DNA of 64,000 nucleotides, from assembly GCA_020137815.1 (NCBI GenBank), contig CM035355.1, forward strand, positions 6,263,097 to 6,327,096, given 5' to 3'. The position numbers and the translations under genes are program-made. The notes below the pieces were generated by a model. That model had not been told where the DNA came from. It was given only the letters and a program-made list of their open reading frames with translations, and did no database searches. The DNA is from Hormiphora californensis. Taxonomy: Eukaryota > Ctenophora > Tentaculata > Cydippida > Pleurobrachiidae. Shown here piece after piece: positions 25,507 to 40,332 of the stretch; the first letter of the stretch is position 1, and every line of letters starts with the position of its first letter.

Positions 25507-26097
25507 GCTACCATAAGTAACACCTCTCATATTATACATACAATTTCAAGCAAAGGTCAAATATCGCTCCCCACAGAAGACTTAAATATATGAGAAAAAG
25601 AATGAGAGGTTGATTGTTATGAAGATATATGCTTTAGAACCAAGCACGTACAATATAATATACATGGTACATACTATATATATACCCTCAGTACGCAGCC
25701 GTTGTAATTATGGCACATGCATGAGGGGCTGTAAATTTAATTTTAAGTGCCGTACACAATTAATGCGAGGGCCTTGTATTGGCTTTTCTAAAGGGCACAA
25801 AATTAAAACAAAATAGCTGTCACTGGTTGAAAGAGATGAAGTAACGCTATAATTTGGCAGCTAGGACAGTCAAACATCGATTTACCGGGCCTCGATTTAC
25901 CGGAACCTCGATATAACGTGCAAAAACCCTTCCCGCGAAGAGTCCGGTAAATCGAGGTTTGACGAAGTAGTTAATACCTGTACAGGTACTTGTACAAGTA
26001 ATTAGGCGGGCTGGCTATAATATACGGAATGAGACACAGTAGCATCATAGAACAACGAAACTAGACGGAGTGTGTACTAAGTGAAACTAAACTCTCA

Positions 26098-26103
<6 letters not shown>
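25507..26103. other. Non-coding with a pogo-like relic
   Basis: No supported gene. It contains the relic at 25867-25963 listed separately. Confidence 0.4.
25867..25963. mobile_element. Truncated pogo/Tigger-like MITE
   Basis: It starts CAGTCAAACATCGATTTACC and ends GGTAAATCGAGGTTTGAC. The termini and the internal CGATTTACCGG motif match the better-preserved copy at 56695-56911. The right end lacks the final TG, so it is decayed. Confidence 0.6.

Positions 26104-26142
<39 letters not shown>
26104..26142 (+). repeat. (CT)n microsatellite
   Basis: About 19 CT units, then impure CTAT-type repeats to about 26225. Related CT-rich sequence with duplicated CTCTCGCATCCCTCTCTTTC continues to about 26480. 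Confidence 0.9.
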
Positions 26143-26151
<9 letters not shown>

Positions 26152-26225
26152 TTCTATCTATCTCTCTCTATATTTGAATCTCACTCTCTTTCGCTTTCTC
26201 TTACTCTCTACCTCACACACTTTTT

Positions 26226-30201
<3,976 letters not shown>

Positions 30202-30660
30202 TTAAAGGTTGACAAGATACCTAAAACTTTTCATATATCGTCTTATTTTGATTTATCATTAATTTTCAGCATTTTTTCAGAATTTTTTGTCGGCTAGAAA
30301 TATGTGCAAAATAGGGGGTCTACTGATAAACGAGAGGTGCAATTTAAAAAATTGATACCGTAATATCTCCGGTTCCTGATGGGATATAGAAACCGTTTTG
30401 GTAGCGTTGGAAAGGTCTTATTGAGACCAATCCAACGCAACCAAGATCAAGTAGCTATCTTTTGAGGAACCGGAAACGTGAGTTTCAATTTGCGAGACGC
30501 AGTGAGTGTGCCCAGTAAAACCAGTGCTGACAATATCGGTAGACCCGCTATTTCGAATTTTTTTCTAGCCGACAAAAAATTCTGAAAAAATGCTGAAAAT
30601 TAATGATAAATCAAAATAAGACGAAATACGAAAAGTTATAGGTATCTTGTCAACCTTTAA
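30202..30660. mobile_element. TTAA-flanked inverted-repeat element
   Basis: TTAA at 30202-30205 and 30657-30660 flank an inverted repeat beginning AGGTTGACAAGATACC. The arms run about 100 bp with few mismatches. It is 459 bp and non-coding. The TTAA target fits piggyBac- or Kolobok-type non-autonomous elements. Confidence 0.8.
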
Positions 30661-30850
30661 CTGTAATTGAAGGGTAAAATAACATGGCAAAAGAAAAATG
30701 TAGTTTATCTAAATCGTTAGTTTCCCTTAACTCTAAAGAGTAAGTTATATTATATAGGTATCTATAGTAGTTCACAGTTCATACCACTCCACCTTTTATA
30801 ATTAAAAATAAAGTCCAGCCTAAGTTTTGAAGTTTTGTTCCTCCATCATA

Positions 30851-31497
30851 CAGGGTGTTCATATGGGATCTTTACAAGCGTTGGGCTTCACCCAGAAAAA
30901 AGTTGACAAAATTAGCTTACGAAACTTCATACTTGGACTATTCTATACCCTCATTCAAGGTTCCTGGTGTTTCCGGAGCTCTACTACCCCTAGAAGTGTG
31001 TTTTTGACATCAAAACCACCAGAAGGAATTTTTTGCTGGTGCTGAGACTTTGCTAGAATGTTATTTGGGTATTTTCTATGTCAATTCCAAAGTTTTATGA
31101 TGATTGGGTGTGTGGTTCAGCCACCAAGTTCCAAATAAACTGCCTGAAAAGGCCTAAAAACAGCTCAAAAACGGCAAAAATTGATATTTTAGCGTCTTTT
31201 CAGGCACTTTTTTTCGAAATTTTGAGTTCATAAAACACGTCTAATCATCAGGAAACTTTGGAATTGACATAGAAAATACCCAAAAAACATTCTAGCAAAG
31301 TCTCAGCACCAGCAAAAAATTCCTTCTCGTGGTTTTGATGCCAAAAAGACACTTCCAGGGGTAGTAGAGCTCCGGAAACACCAGGAACCTTGAATGAGGG
31401 TATAGAATAGTCCAAGTATGAAGTTTCATAAGCTAATTTTGTCAACTTTTTTCTGGGTGATGCCCAACGCTTGTAAAGATCCCATATGAACACCCTG
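30851..31497. mobile_element. TA-flanked long-TIR element (Tc1/mariner-like MITE)
   Basis: TA duplications at 30849-30850 and 31498-31499 enclose a 647-bp element with arms of about 250 bp starting CAGGGTGTTCATATGGG. The open frames on each arm mirror each other and are not genes. It lies just downstream of the metalloproteinase stop codon, probably in its 3' UTR or flank. Confidence 0.8.
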
Positions 31498-31554
31498 TAT
31501 CATTTGTTCATCGGAACAAGAGAGTCTGAGCAAGATAATCATTATCAAATGGGT

Positions 31555-34500
31555 TTAGTCGCTTTTTTCTGTAGTGCCTGTAGAACCATCAAGACACCAT
31601 CCGTCGACTTTGAATAGTTTAGCCACAGTTAGCCACTGTCCATTGGTATTTACTGATGCATCGGCGGGGAAAAGCTCTAACTGTCGGACGATCTGGCCCT
31701 TAGAACGCTGAATAAAGTGAAATAGTTATCAGTTTTAGGGATTAGATAGATACCTATGGTATTAATGGAAGATGGATTCTATTTATTATTATTCTCCAAA
31801 ATGGATTCTGTTCTCCAATTAAATTTCTATCGAAGAGTTGGTAACGAAATTACCCCTCTGTAGGGCATTGCGATAGTAAGGCACGTTTTAGCATGCCCGC
31901 AATGTAGGGGTAATTCCGTTACCAAATCGAAGAGTATGTTATCATGTTTAGGCATTACGCTAACAGGTCCGAATCAGTTTGAATATTAGCACGGAATTCA
32001 CAATTTCAGGTGAATCAATAATCTGTCCAGCTATAAACTTACCAATCCATTATCAAACTCGAGCACCTTCAGTCCGCTGGACAATATCACTTCCGTAGCG
32101 GCAGTAAGATCTCCTCCTTTGACAACGCCAACCCCAAACAAACTTGTCATGTCCGTCTTCTTCACTGCACCTCCTGATTGAGCTTTACCCTGTAACATAG
32201 AGAGGTTTCAAATAATATTAAATTTAATCAATGATGAGGCTTTAAATAATCTTCCGGTTAATACCTAATTATCCGGTTCCCGGTTCCCGGTTCCCAGGTT
32301 TCCATAATGTTTCGAATCCTAATTCGGTAAATATACAAAATGCAAAAGCAGAATCAGGTTATATTTACCTTGGTGTTCCATTCAAGTTCCCATCTCGTAG
32401 TTTTGTCTACAATAATAGTTGTCTTGGTACAGATATTGCTATTCTTACAAGAGGTCAGTTTCTCATGGTTGAACGCCGACCATATCGCATTCGACGGTTG
32501 GTCAATTCCAAACATCTCACTAACTGATTTCTGCTCTACAAATGAGAATCCGCTCGAATATTTGTACTTTAGTACATTCCCATCTTCTTGTATAAGGTGA
32601 ACGAAGTATCCAGTATCAAATGCTGCTGCTATCTTTGTGTTCGCCTTCTCGAACACCTCTCCCAGCCTCTTGGGGTATCCGTCTGAGACTTTGTTGTTTA
32701 CTTTACTACCAGACTGGAGATAACGCCAAATATATCCATTAGCTATCATGTAGATTGAATCGGATCCTGATCTCCGAGAACTGGAACCCCTGGAAATAAT
32801 TGATATCAGGAAAATGACTGAGACTTCCATTGTAAAATTATTTTTAATTCACTGTCGCATCGCTGCGAGGGACATTGTAGCTTGTCAAGGAAACAACACG
32901 TATGAGTTGGCCTGACAGGTACGAAAAATGTTTTCCCCTAAACATACTCTCCGTAGAAGTAAAATGCAGCCTCGATTCTGTCATGACAACTCTTAGGGAG
33001 GGGCATTCGTGGAATATACGGTTCTTCATCAACATTTTCAGGGTCATCGTCCATATTTACGGAGGGAGACGGTGGCTTCTGGTCACCTGTGTAGGAGACA
33101 TTGTGATTCACACTATCTCTGAGTGTATCCTATTCGTCGGATAGGGACCAAATTGTAAAATTCACTTTTGTCCTCAGTCATACCTCCTTTTATAGTTATA
33201 CCTTATACCTATAATTACGGAATTCAGAACCTAAATGGTAATCACTTGGAAGTACCTCACTTACTGTACTGTGTGTCCACATTTTGTATATCTTCCTTAT
33301 CCAGATCAGTGACAGTGTACGCTGAATCACTATACCCTGCATTCATGACCGCGTTTTTTATAACCGAGTGTGTGAGGCCCAGAGCATGTCCAATCTCATG
33401 CATAGCCACAAAGAACAGACAAACTGCTCTTCCATCATGACTTTTAGGGTCCAATGAAAACCTGCGAAGAAAACCTATCTTACTCTTTGACAGAATTCTT
33501 TGTGTTAAATAGGGGGGGGTGACACGTAACACTTTGTAACATGTAACGTGCACAAAATATTTTCTGCACATGTTACAAAGTGTTACATGTGTTACAAAGT
33601 GTTACAAAGTGTTACAAAGTGTTACAAAATGTTGCAAAATGTTGCAAAAAGTTACAAAAAATGCCCATTTTGTAACATTTTGTAACACTTTGTAACATTT
33701 TGTAACATTTTGTAACACTTTGTAACACTTTGTAACACTTTGTAACACTTTGTAACATGTAACGTGCACAAAAAGTTTTCTGCACATGTTACAAAGTGTT
33801 ACAAAGTGTTACGTGTCACCCCCCCCCTAAATAGGTAAGAAGTGGTCAACGGGATATCAACCGGACTGGTTGTTATCTTACTTTTGGTTGTCGTTGAAAT
33901 GGACCTCTCCGTGAACAGGGCTCCACGCATGACCTTTCTCACTTCCAGCACCGTCAAAGGTCAAACCATCGGCGTGCTTTCCTCTAGGAATAATCGGTCA
34001 GTGGGTAGTCGGACCCCGATTTAGTGGCATCCTCGGGGGGAAAAATCCTGCCACTAAATCGGGGGCCACTAAATCGGGGTCCGACTGTAGTAGGGATTAG
34101 TTAGTAAATTTATTATTGGAAAGGGTATTTTGATTTAGTATCACTATGTCGGGAACTTATTTACGAAACGACTTGGTAGTCACTATAATCAAATAGTGGC
34201 ATTCTTACTTGATGAACATGAATACGATCTGGGCATCATTTGGACGGCTACGATTTTCCTTAAAAGACAGCTTCTTCGTCTTAGCGTACACTTCAAGGGC
34301 CTTCTTGACCTCGGAGATTGTATCTTCTTTTCCTGTTCGGATTGGGATTTTGTTATTTTGCTTCAGCTGGTCTTACCTGGTACGTTCTTTATTAGTCACC
34401 TCACTAACATTACATTGAAAATACAAATTAACTAACTGCAGTAATCACTAACCAAGTAGTACTACTGTAGTTCGGTGAAGGAGAAGGTGATTTCTAAGTT

Positions 34501-37500
34501 ATCAGGGAACCATTTGTGTTTGGATATCGCTCTTTTCCTCCTCCTCCTCCCTCCCTCCAAATCATCATTTTCCCCTATCCAATCCTCTTCACCTTCTTCC
34601 CAATCCTCTTCCTCGATTGCCCTCTCAATCTTGGCTGGCTTGTTAAACTGGCAGACTCGCACAGTGAAACAAACTAAAGATGTTATCAGTGAATCTCCGA
34701 CCATTCAGGGTGAACAAAAATACATTGGTCGAGAACTTTGAGGTCGCATCGAATGTCATTGCTCGGTTGTTGTTGATATACACGTCCACGTCGCCCTTTT
34801 CCCGTCCAACAGTGATCCTATACTTGAACTGCTGCGTCACGTACTGACTGTACTTGTACCCCATACATCCTCCAGCACCAAGCCGTGTTCGTGATGCGTC
34901 ACTGTACCGCCCATGATGGAAACAGTGCCGCTTTCTCTTCACTTCATTGATAAGAAGTACGTAGTCAGCCTCATGAGTTGCCGGGTCGTGGTTGAAAGCT
35001 ACACCTATGTGGTTGTTGTATTGGTAGTCCCTGATTGTGTAGTCTGCATCCAACTCAATGTAGTAGGTTGTGTCCTGGGTGAACAAGTCAGGTCCTCCTT
35101 CCGGGATACGGACACAAAGTTTCAACTTTCGATGGGAGTCTGATACACAGTTCTCGTCTCGGCCAGAATCACGCAACTTTTGTTTTAGTTGGTGACACGT
35201 TTTAACGTTGGTCTCGGAGAACACGTTGGTGTCCGGGGTCCCGCACGTCACCACGTTCATGCTTTCCAGCTCCTCGTTCAATAGTTCACCAGTTTCCGGG
35301 AACCTGGAATGTGTATGAGATTTAATTGGGTTATGGAGATGTTGATTAAGTCATGGGGTATTGGGCATAATTTATTTTAGGGAATCTTGTTTTGCTTGGT
35401 AAATAGTTTGTGTAGAATGGGTCACGTGATTACACTCCTATTCTCGGGCTAAAAGCTTGGAATAACAAGCTATTGTTCTATATAGTTTGGATCAGTACAG
35501 ACGATATATTTATTTATGTTTTCGATCAGAACTTGCGAGTTCTCTCCTCCAGACTAATGACTAGACTCCTCTAGTGTGCTCCAAATTAAATATCGGATAC
35601 CTAAATCTCATTCCGACCCCTCTCTCTCTCTCTCCCCCAGTTAGGGTTAGGAAATAACAAGATCTCATTACACACGACTCGGACTATTATATAGATGTCC
35701 ACTATGATATTGGATTATAAATCTGAAAGTGATCATTTGAGAAAAATGTCTAAATCTAAATAGTAAATGTGTATTCTGGAGAAATGAAGACTGATGTGTT
35801 CTTCTATGAAACACTAACCCGCTGAATTTTTGATAATTTTTAAGGATTAGATCCATGGACTTCTGATCTATCTTCTTTACACTTACACCTGAAGAGAAAT
35901 AGAAAATAACAAAAGACGAATCTCATTGAAAGGGAAACATGTACATTTCGTATAAAGCAAACGGAGTTACACGAAAATGTTGACCCATTGATTTTTGATA
36001 GTAAATGTTGACCTATTCATAAAAGTATTTTTGATAGAAAAACAAACCTTCCTCCTCAGTTTTCTCCCTCTCATTTAGTCCAGTGGCAGTAAACCCATTG
36101 TATGTGAGATATCCAAACACATTCTGACCTGTCATGTTCGACATGTACTCAGTTGATTTCTCTACAAGTTTATTGACTGGCAAGGTGCTGTTCTGCAAAT
36201 CAGGTTTCCATACTTGTATTGTAATCTCTTCACCTGTCGTCTCGTTCACCTAGCAATGATGTCTGGATCAATGATCTGATCGGTTGTGTATTAGTATATG
36301 GTTTCGTACCATTGCCACCTGTTCTTTCAGTTAATTTGCGAGTTCGATCTCAGTCGCCGCACGAATTCGACACAGGTGTCTATTTCACCAAGTGTATATG
36401 GTATTGTTCATGTCATATCTACAAATACTGTGACACACAAAAACACACACAATTTACCCTGGTTCGGTTGCTGAAGGTCACCTTCCCGTTGTTTACCACC
36501 GCATCTATTTCCTCTGGTACGGGCTCCTCCTTGACACACTCGCCCGTCGCTGCATCATATATCAATCCAACGTCGCACTCTACAGGACACTCCTCATAGA
36601 CATCCAGCTGCTCTCCGTTGGGGCATATACATTCCAAGATTGAAATGGCATTGGGTTTACGGGTGGTGGCGCCGCCAGGGCAGTGCAGGCATACCTCACC
36701 GACAGCTAGGAATTGGTCCGTTGGGCAAGGCGGGCAACTCCCATCATCATTCATCTCGACCCCCAGGGGACACACTATGGGGATGAAGTCATTAGCATTA
36801 GGGTTAAGTGAGACTGATAAAACTCGCTGTATTGAGATGTGATAAATGATCATAAAATTGAGATTTATCCCATTCAGCAAAATGTGTTTGAATCAGTGGA
36901 TAGCAATAAAATGGAGACATTGCTGTTCTTACCCTTCCACACAAACTTGTCAGACATGTTATCCTCTTCGGTGAAAATCACAGTCATGTCATCTCCGCTG
37001 GCAAGTGGAAGACCACAGTCAAAAAAACTTGAAAATTTAAACGAACCAATCCTTGTTTTTCCAATGGAGACATTCAAATAGCTTGCATCTTTCTCAAATA
37101 CAAAGTAGTTGTTTCCTTCTAAGTTATGGTAATAATCCACTTTCATTTCCTCAATGTCAGGCCAATGCTCTGTGGGCTCTCGACACGAGGAAAGAATCAG
37201 AGATGGCCGTCGAGGATCCATCTGGAATTGTACGTCTGTAATGTAGGGATAGCCGTCGCTCTTAACACCACTTAACTTAAAGTGTATTTGGCTCGTGCTG
37301 GTTATTGGTTTGGAGGAGAAAATTCTCAGAGGTTTTTTGACGAAATTCCCTTGGTATGCTTTTCCTTTTACGATTGAAACGGGAGGCTTGGGGTCCACAG
37401 GTTCATCTACCACTTCTGTGGCACTTTCCACAGGTTCATCTACCACTTCTGTGCCACTTACCACAGGTTCATCTACCACTTCTGTGGCACTTCCCACAGG

Positions 37501-40332
37501 CGATTCCGTAGGTATAATAGGCCGAGCTGTAAATATAGTTTCACATTAATTCCGAGTTAAAAAGGCTACGTCCCGACGTGAAATCGATATTCCCCCGAAA
37601 GTTCGGTTGAGAAAAGCCGATTAGGTCGTTTCAGAAAGATTCTGCACTATGAACTAAGGGTACGTTGGCCTTCTTTTCTCCTAGAAATTTAATTTCAATC
37701 ACCCTGATATTTTGTCACAATATTTGTATGGTTACTCATTCGAGGAATCCGGAGTTTCAGCCCTCTGGATGAAAATTCATTTTTTTCGCCCGAATGAACA
37801 TTTAATGAACGCCAAAACGGGGCCATATTTTGGTACCAAAGTTTTACAAATTTGTTTGGCTATCGATTTTCTTTCGAACGCGACCAGTTTGAGCTTAATT
37901 GGATCACCACAAGAATCACAGTGACCAGTTTACCTAGCCTAGGCTGGGTCATGTGATCCCCATCAAATTATGACGTGTTAGCAAGAGAACTTACATTCTA
38001 ACGGACGCTGTATCGGTATACCGTCCTAATTAGCAGATGTGATACGTGATACGCGACCGTTACACCTGCTTATTGGCACTTAGTAATGACGCTAGCGGTC
38101 CAATAGGGGTCACTTGACCAGACCTAGTGTCGGAAAAGTGGCCACTGTGTCTCTTGTGGTAGTCCAATTGAGCTAAAATTAGTCGCGTTTGAAAGGAAAT
38201 CGTTACCCAAAGTCGACTGTGAAATTCCGGTTTGGAATACCTTTTTTGTTTTCAAGTTCATTTAGGATTCATTCCAGTCGTAAAAATGAATTTTTAGATA
38301 GAGAGCCGAAATTCTAGCTAACATCAATATCGATCAAGTGTAATGGCCTTAGGCTATAAGCATACTGATCGTGATGATCATAATCAGGTCAGTGTGCGGA
38401 GATTTTGATGGTCACCATCAAAGAAGCGCACACACTGATGGTTATCATCATGATGGAGGCTTGGTGCATCATGATGCTCTCAAACCATAGTGTGTTCACG
38501 TTTGATCATCATAAACCATAGTGTGCGCAGGTTTGATCATCATAAACCATGCTCAACTTGTTGGAACTTGCCTTTTGATCATGATCATCATGACCAGTGT
38601 GCTCAGCATGATGATGCTATCTCCCCTTGCCTAGCCGCGCGCTCTGAGAGGCTGTTGCATATCACGTGACCTGTACAACAGCCTCTCGCGCGCGCGAAGT
38701 CGTACCACGTGGTACATATCACATGACTACAGTGCAGTCCTCCATAAGAATAAGATCAGAACGTGCGCACACTAGGTGTTGATGATCATCATCCAACTTA
38801 AGAGACGGCTCCAGGGCCAGCTCTTACGTGATGATCATAATGTTCCGCACACTGCAGTTTTTTGCAGATGATGATGATCAAAACCATGAGCACACTTCAT
38901 CTTTTTAACTGATTATGATCATCACGATCAGTATGCTTATAGCCTTACGAATTTTTAGCGCCTGAATTTACCAATTTCAATCATTTATTTCACCAACTAA
39001 ACTTGATTCATTTTTAATAAAAACTCGGATTGCCATTTATTATTGTTTACTCTAATGCATGGTTGCTATTTTTAATAATAAAATCGAATTTAACCATGAG
39101 AAAACGTGGAAAAACCCGAAAAACGAGAAATTGGGTTCATTCATGAACTTCACACTTTTATGTTTTGAAACTCCGGATTCCTCGAATGAGTAACCATACA
39201 AATATTGTGACAAAATATCAGAGTGATCGAAATTAAACTTCTGGGAGAAAAGAAGGCCAACGTACCCTTAGTTTTTTTTGGGCCGCGCGGTAGGTTAGAA
39301 CTTTACATACCAACGCACTCAGTAGCCCCTTCATCAGAGTATTGTCCCTCAGGACAGGGCTCACAAACATCTCCAACCTGTCTCATGTTAGCCCTACACA
39401 TCACACACATCCCGAAGTCGTTACGGACAGTTCCTGGATTGCAATCCGAAAATACTGAGATATAAGAAGTATGTTAGTATATGGTTGAGGTAGACAGAAC
39501 GTTTATTAACAGTAAATCAAAGATAGATAGTAGATACGGGGTTTTTAAGATCTTCTCGGCTCTCACCCGCAGTTGAACATTCTAGGAACACATCATTCGA
39601 GTGGACACAGGGCGAAAACACCTCGTCCTCAAAGGTCAACTTCCAGCATTCACTCTCGTGTATTGCCCCTTCCTCACAGTCAATCTGGTAGAGACCGATA
39701 TCACGTGCTGACTGTTGGTCAGGCCATTTCAAGCCTTTAGAAAAGGACAGGTGACTGGTATAACCCATGTCTTGACAGATAAGGTCGGCAGCGAGCTCAT
39801 CAAACCCATCCCCGCAGACTGTTTTGTCCTTATAGAGGAGTAAACCACTATGCTCAACCCGGAGCTCGGGGGTAATTACGTTTCCATTACTATCGACCAA
39901 CGTATAGAAACCTGGAAAATAAAATTGAATCAGAATATGTTTTTGGAGGCGTCTGCAGCTACTATTTTGGGCGATGTAACACTATTCCTAGAACAGAGTG
40001 ATATGGGCCGTTCAATGAATGGCCTTGGTGACATAGACACCAATGAATGGCCCATTATATCACAAAGATCTTTGTTGAGTAGGGGTGGAGGAGGCTCTAA
40101 CAATTCATTCTACTAGAATTTCTAGAATTTTTAGGATTATAATACTGAGCCTCAAGTTAACAAACGTGTGTAATCCTTTAATCCCCCAACGTTAAATATT
40201 GTTCAATAAATTAATACTAAGATCAATTATCAATAAACAAAAACCTGTTAGGTGGTCTGGCGGTGGAGGGCGCTGGGCGCTGGTCTGACAAACACCTAGA
40301 ACAACAAGGGCCACCAGACCAAGAACATTCAT
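31555..40332 (-). CDS. Secreted modular matrix metalloproteinase (SRCR + MMP + hemopexin-like)
   Basis: Minus-strand exons with GT-AG sites and continuous phase: 40332-40245 (signal peptide), 39911-39567 (SRCR domain), 39454-39311 (GCC2/GCC3-like Cys motif), 37526-36933 (TEVVDEPV repeats, then an unrecognised beta-rich domain), 36774-36458 (Cys-rich), 36249-36048, 35888-35819 (prodomain start), 35303-34724 (cysteine switch TCGTPD plus inserted beta-rich domain), 34647-34466 (furin site RRRRKR and KHKWFPDNLEITF), about 34366-34209, 33983-33882, 33461-33265 (zinc site HEIGHALGLTH and Met-turn AVMNAGY), 33086-32948, 32789-32369, 32189-32043 and 31707-31555 (TAA). Roughly 1,280 residues, well above a typical 450-600-residue MMP. 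The hemopexin-like part opens at SCHDRIEAAFYFY and ends at GWCLDG, the usual paired cysteines. A secreted zinc endopeptidase kept latent by the Cys switch and activated by furin is expected. The join 34466 to 34366 does not keep phase: a missing base or an unseen exon is possible. Introns carry at least five transposon insertions. Confidence 0.85.
31838..31925. mobile_element. 88-bp MITE with 9-bp target duplication
   Basis: Termini TTGGTAACGAAATTACCCCT and AGGGGTAATTCCGTTACCAA are inverted. Perfect direct repeats ATCGAAGAG flank it at 31829-31837 and 31926-31934. It sits in the last metalloproteinase intron. A 9-bp duplication fits Mutator- or Merlin-type transposition. Confidence 0.85.
33512..33827. 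mobile_element. TAAATA-target MITE, copy 1
   Basis: It starts with a G-run then TGACACGTAACAC and ends with the inverted GTGTTACGTGTCA and a C-run. The inside is built from TGTTACAAAG and its complement. Direct repeats TAAATA flank it at 33506-33511 and 33828-33833. It lies in a metalloproteinase intron. The other copy is at 49113-49437. Confidence 0.85.
34008..34087. mobile_element. Short pogo-like MITE
   Basis: GTCGGACCCCGATTTAGTGG and AAATCGGGGTCCGAC are inverted, with TA on both sides; the left CA of CAGTCGG is lost. About 80 bp, in a metalloproteinase intron, of the same family as 56695-56911. Confidence 0.65.
37652..39273. mobile_element. 1.6-kb inverted-repeat element in a metalloproteinase intron
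   Basis: AACTAAGGGTACGTTGGCC at the left pairs with GGCCAACGTACCCTTAGTT at the right, and the arms stay complementary for over 100 bp (through CGAGGAATCCGGAGTTTC). No transposase frame. The centre contains a younger nested element at 38352-38944. The insertion explains most of the 1.8-kb intron. Confidence 0.8.
38352..38944. mobile_element. PIF/Harbinger-like MITE nested in the 1.6-kb element
   Basis: Termini GGCTATAAGCATACTGATCG and its complement, flanked by 3-bp TTA duplications (38349-38351 and 38945-38947). A TWA target duplication is the PIF/Harbinger signature. The interior is unusually rich in GATGATCAT-type words. Non-coding, 593 bp. Confidence 0.75.

Noticed and set aside
30827-31493. 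Two mirrored small proteins on opposite strands
   Set aside because: They lie on the two arms of one inverted-repeat element and are the same sequence read twice.
32941-32950. Frameshift in the hemopexin-like domain (in-frame TAG after FYFYGEYV)
   Set aside because: GTATGT at this point is a consensus donor; splicing 32948 to 32789 restores the frame with the correct phase.
33602-33787. Cys/Val/Thr/Lys repeat peptide, also at 49213-49398
   Set aside because: It is the translation of the TGTTACAAAG series inside the TAAATA-target MITE.
33512-33827. CRISPR-like array because of regularly repeated 10-mers
   Set aside because: The units are contiguous, without unique spacers, occur in both orientations, and lie in a transposon with target duplications in a eukaryotic intron.
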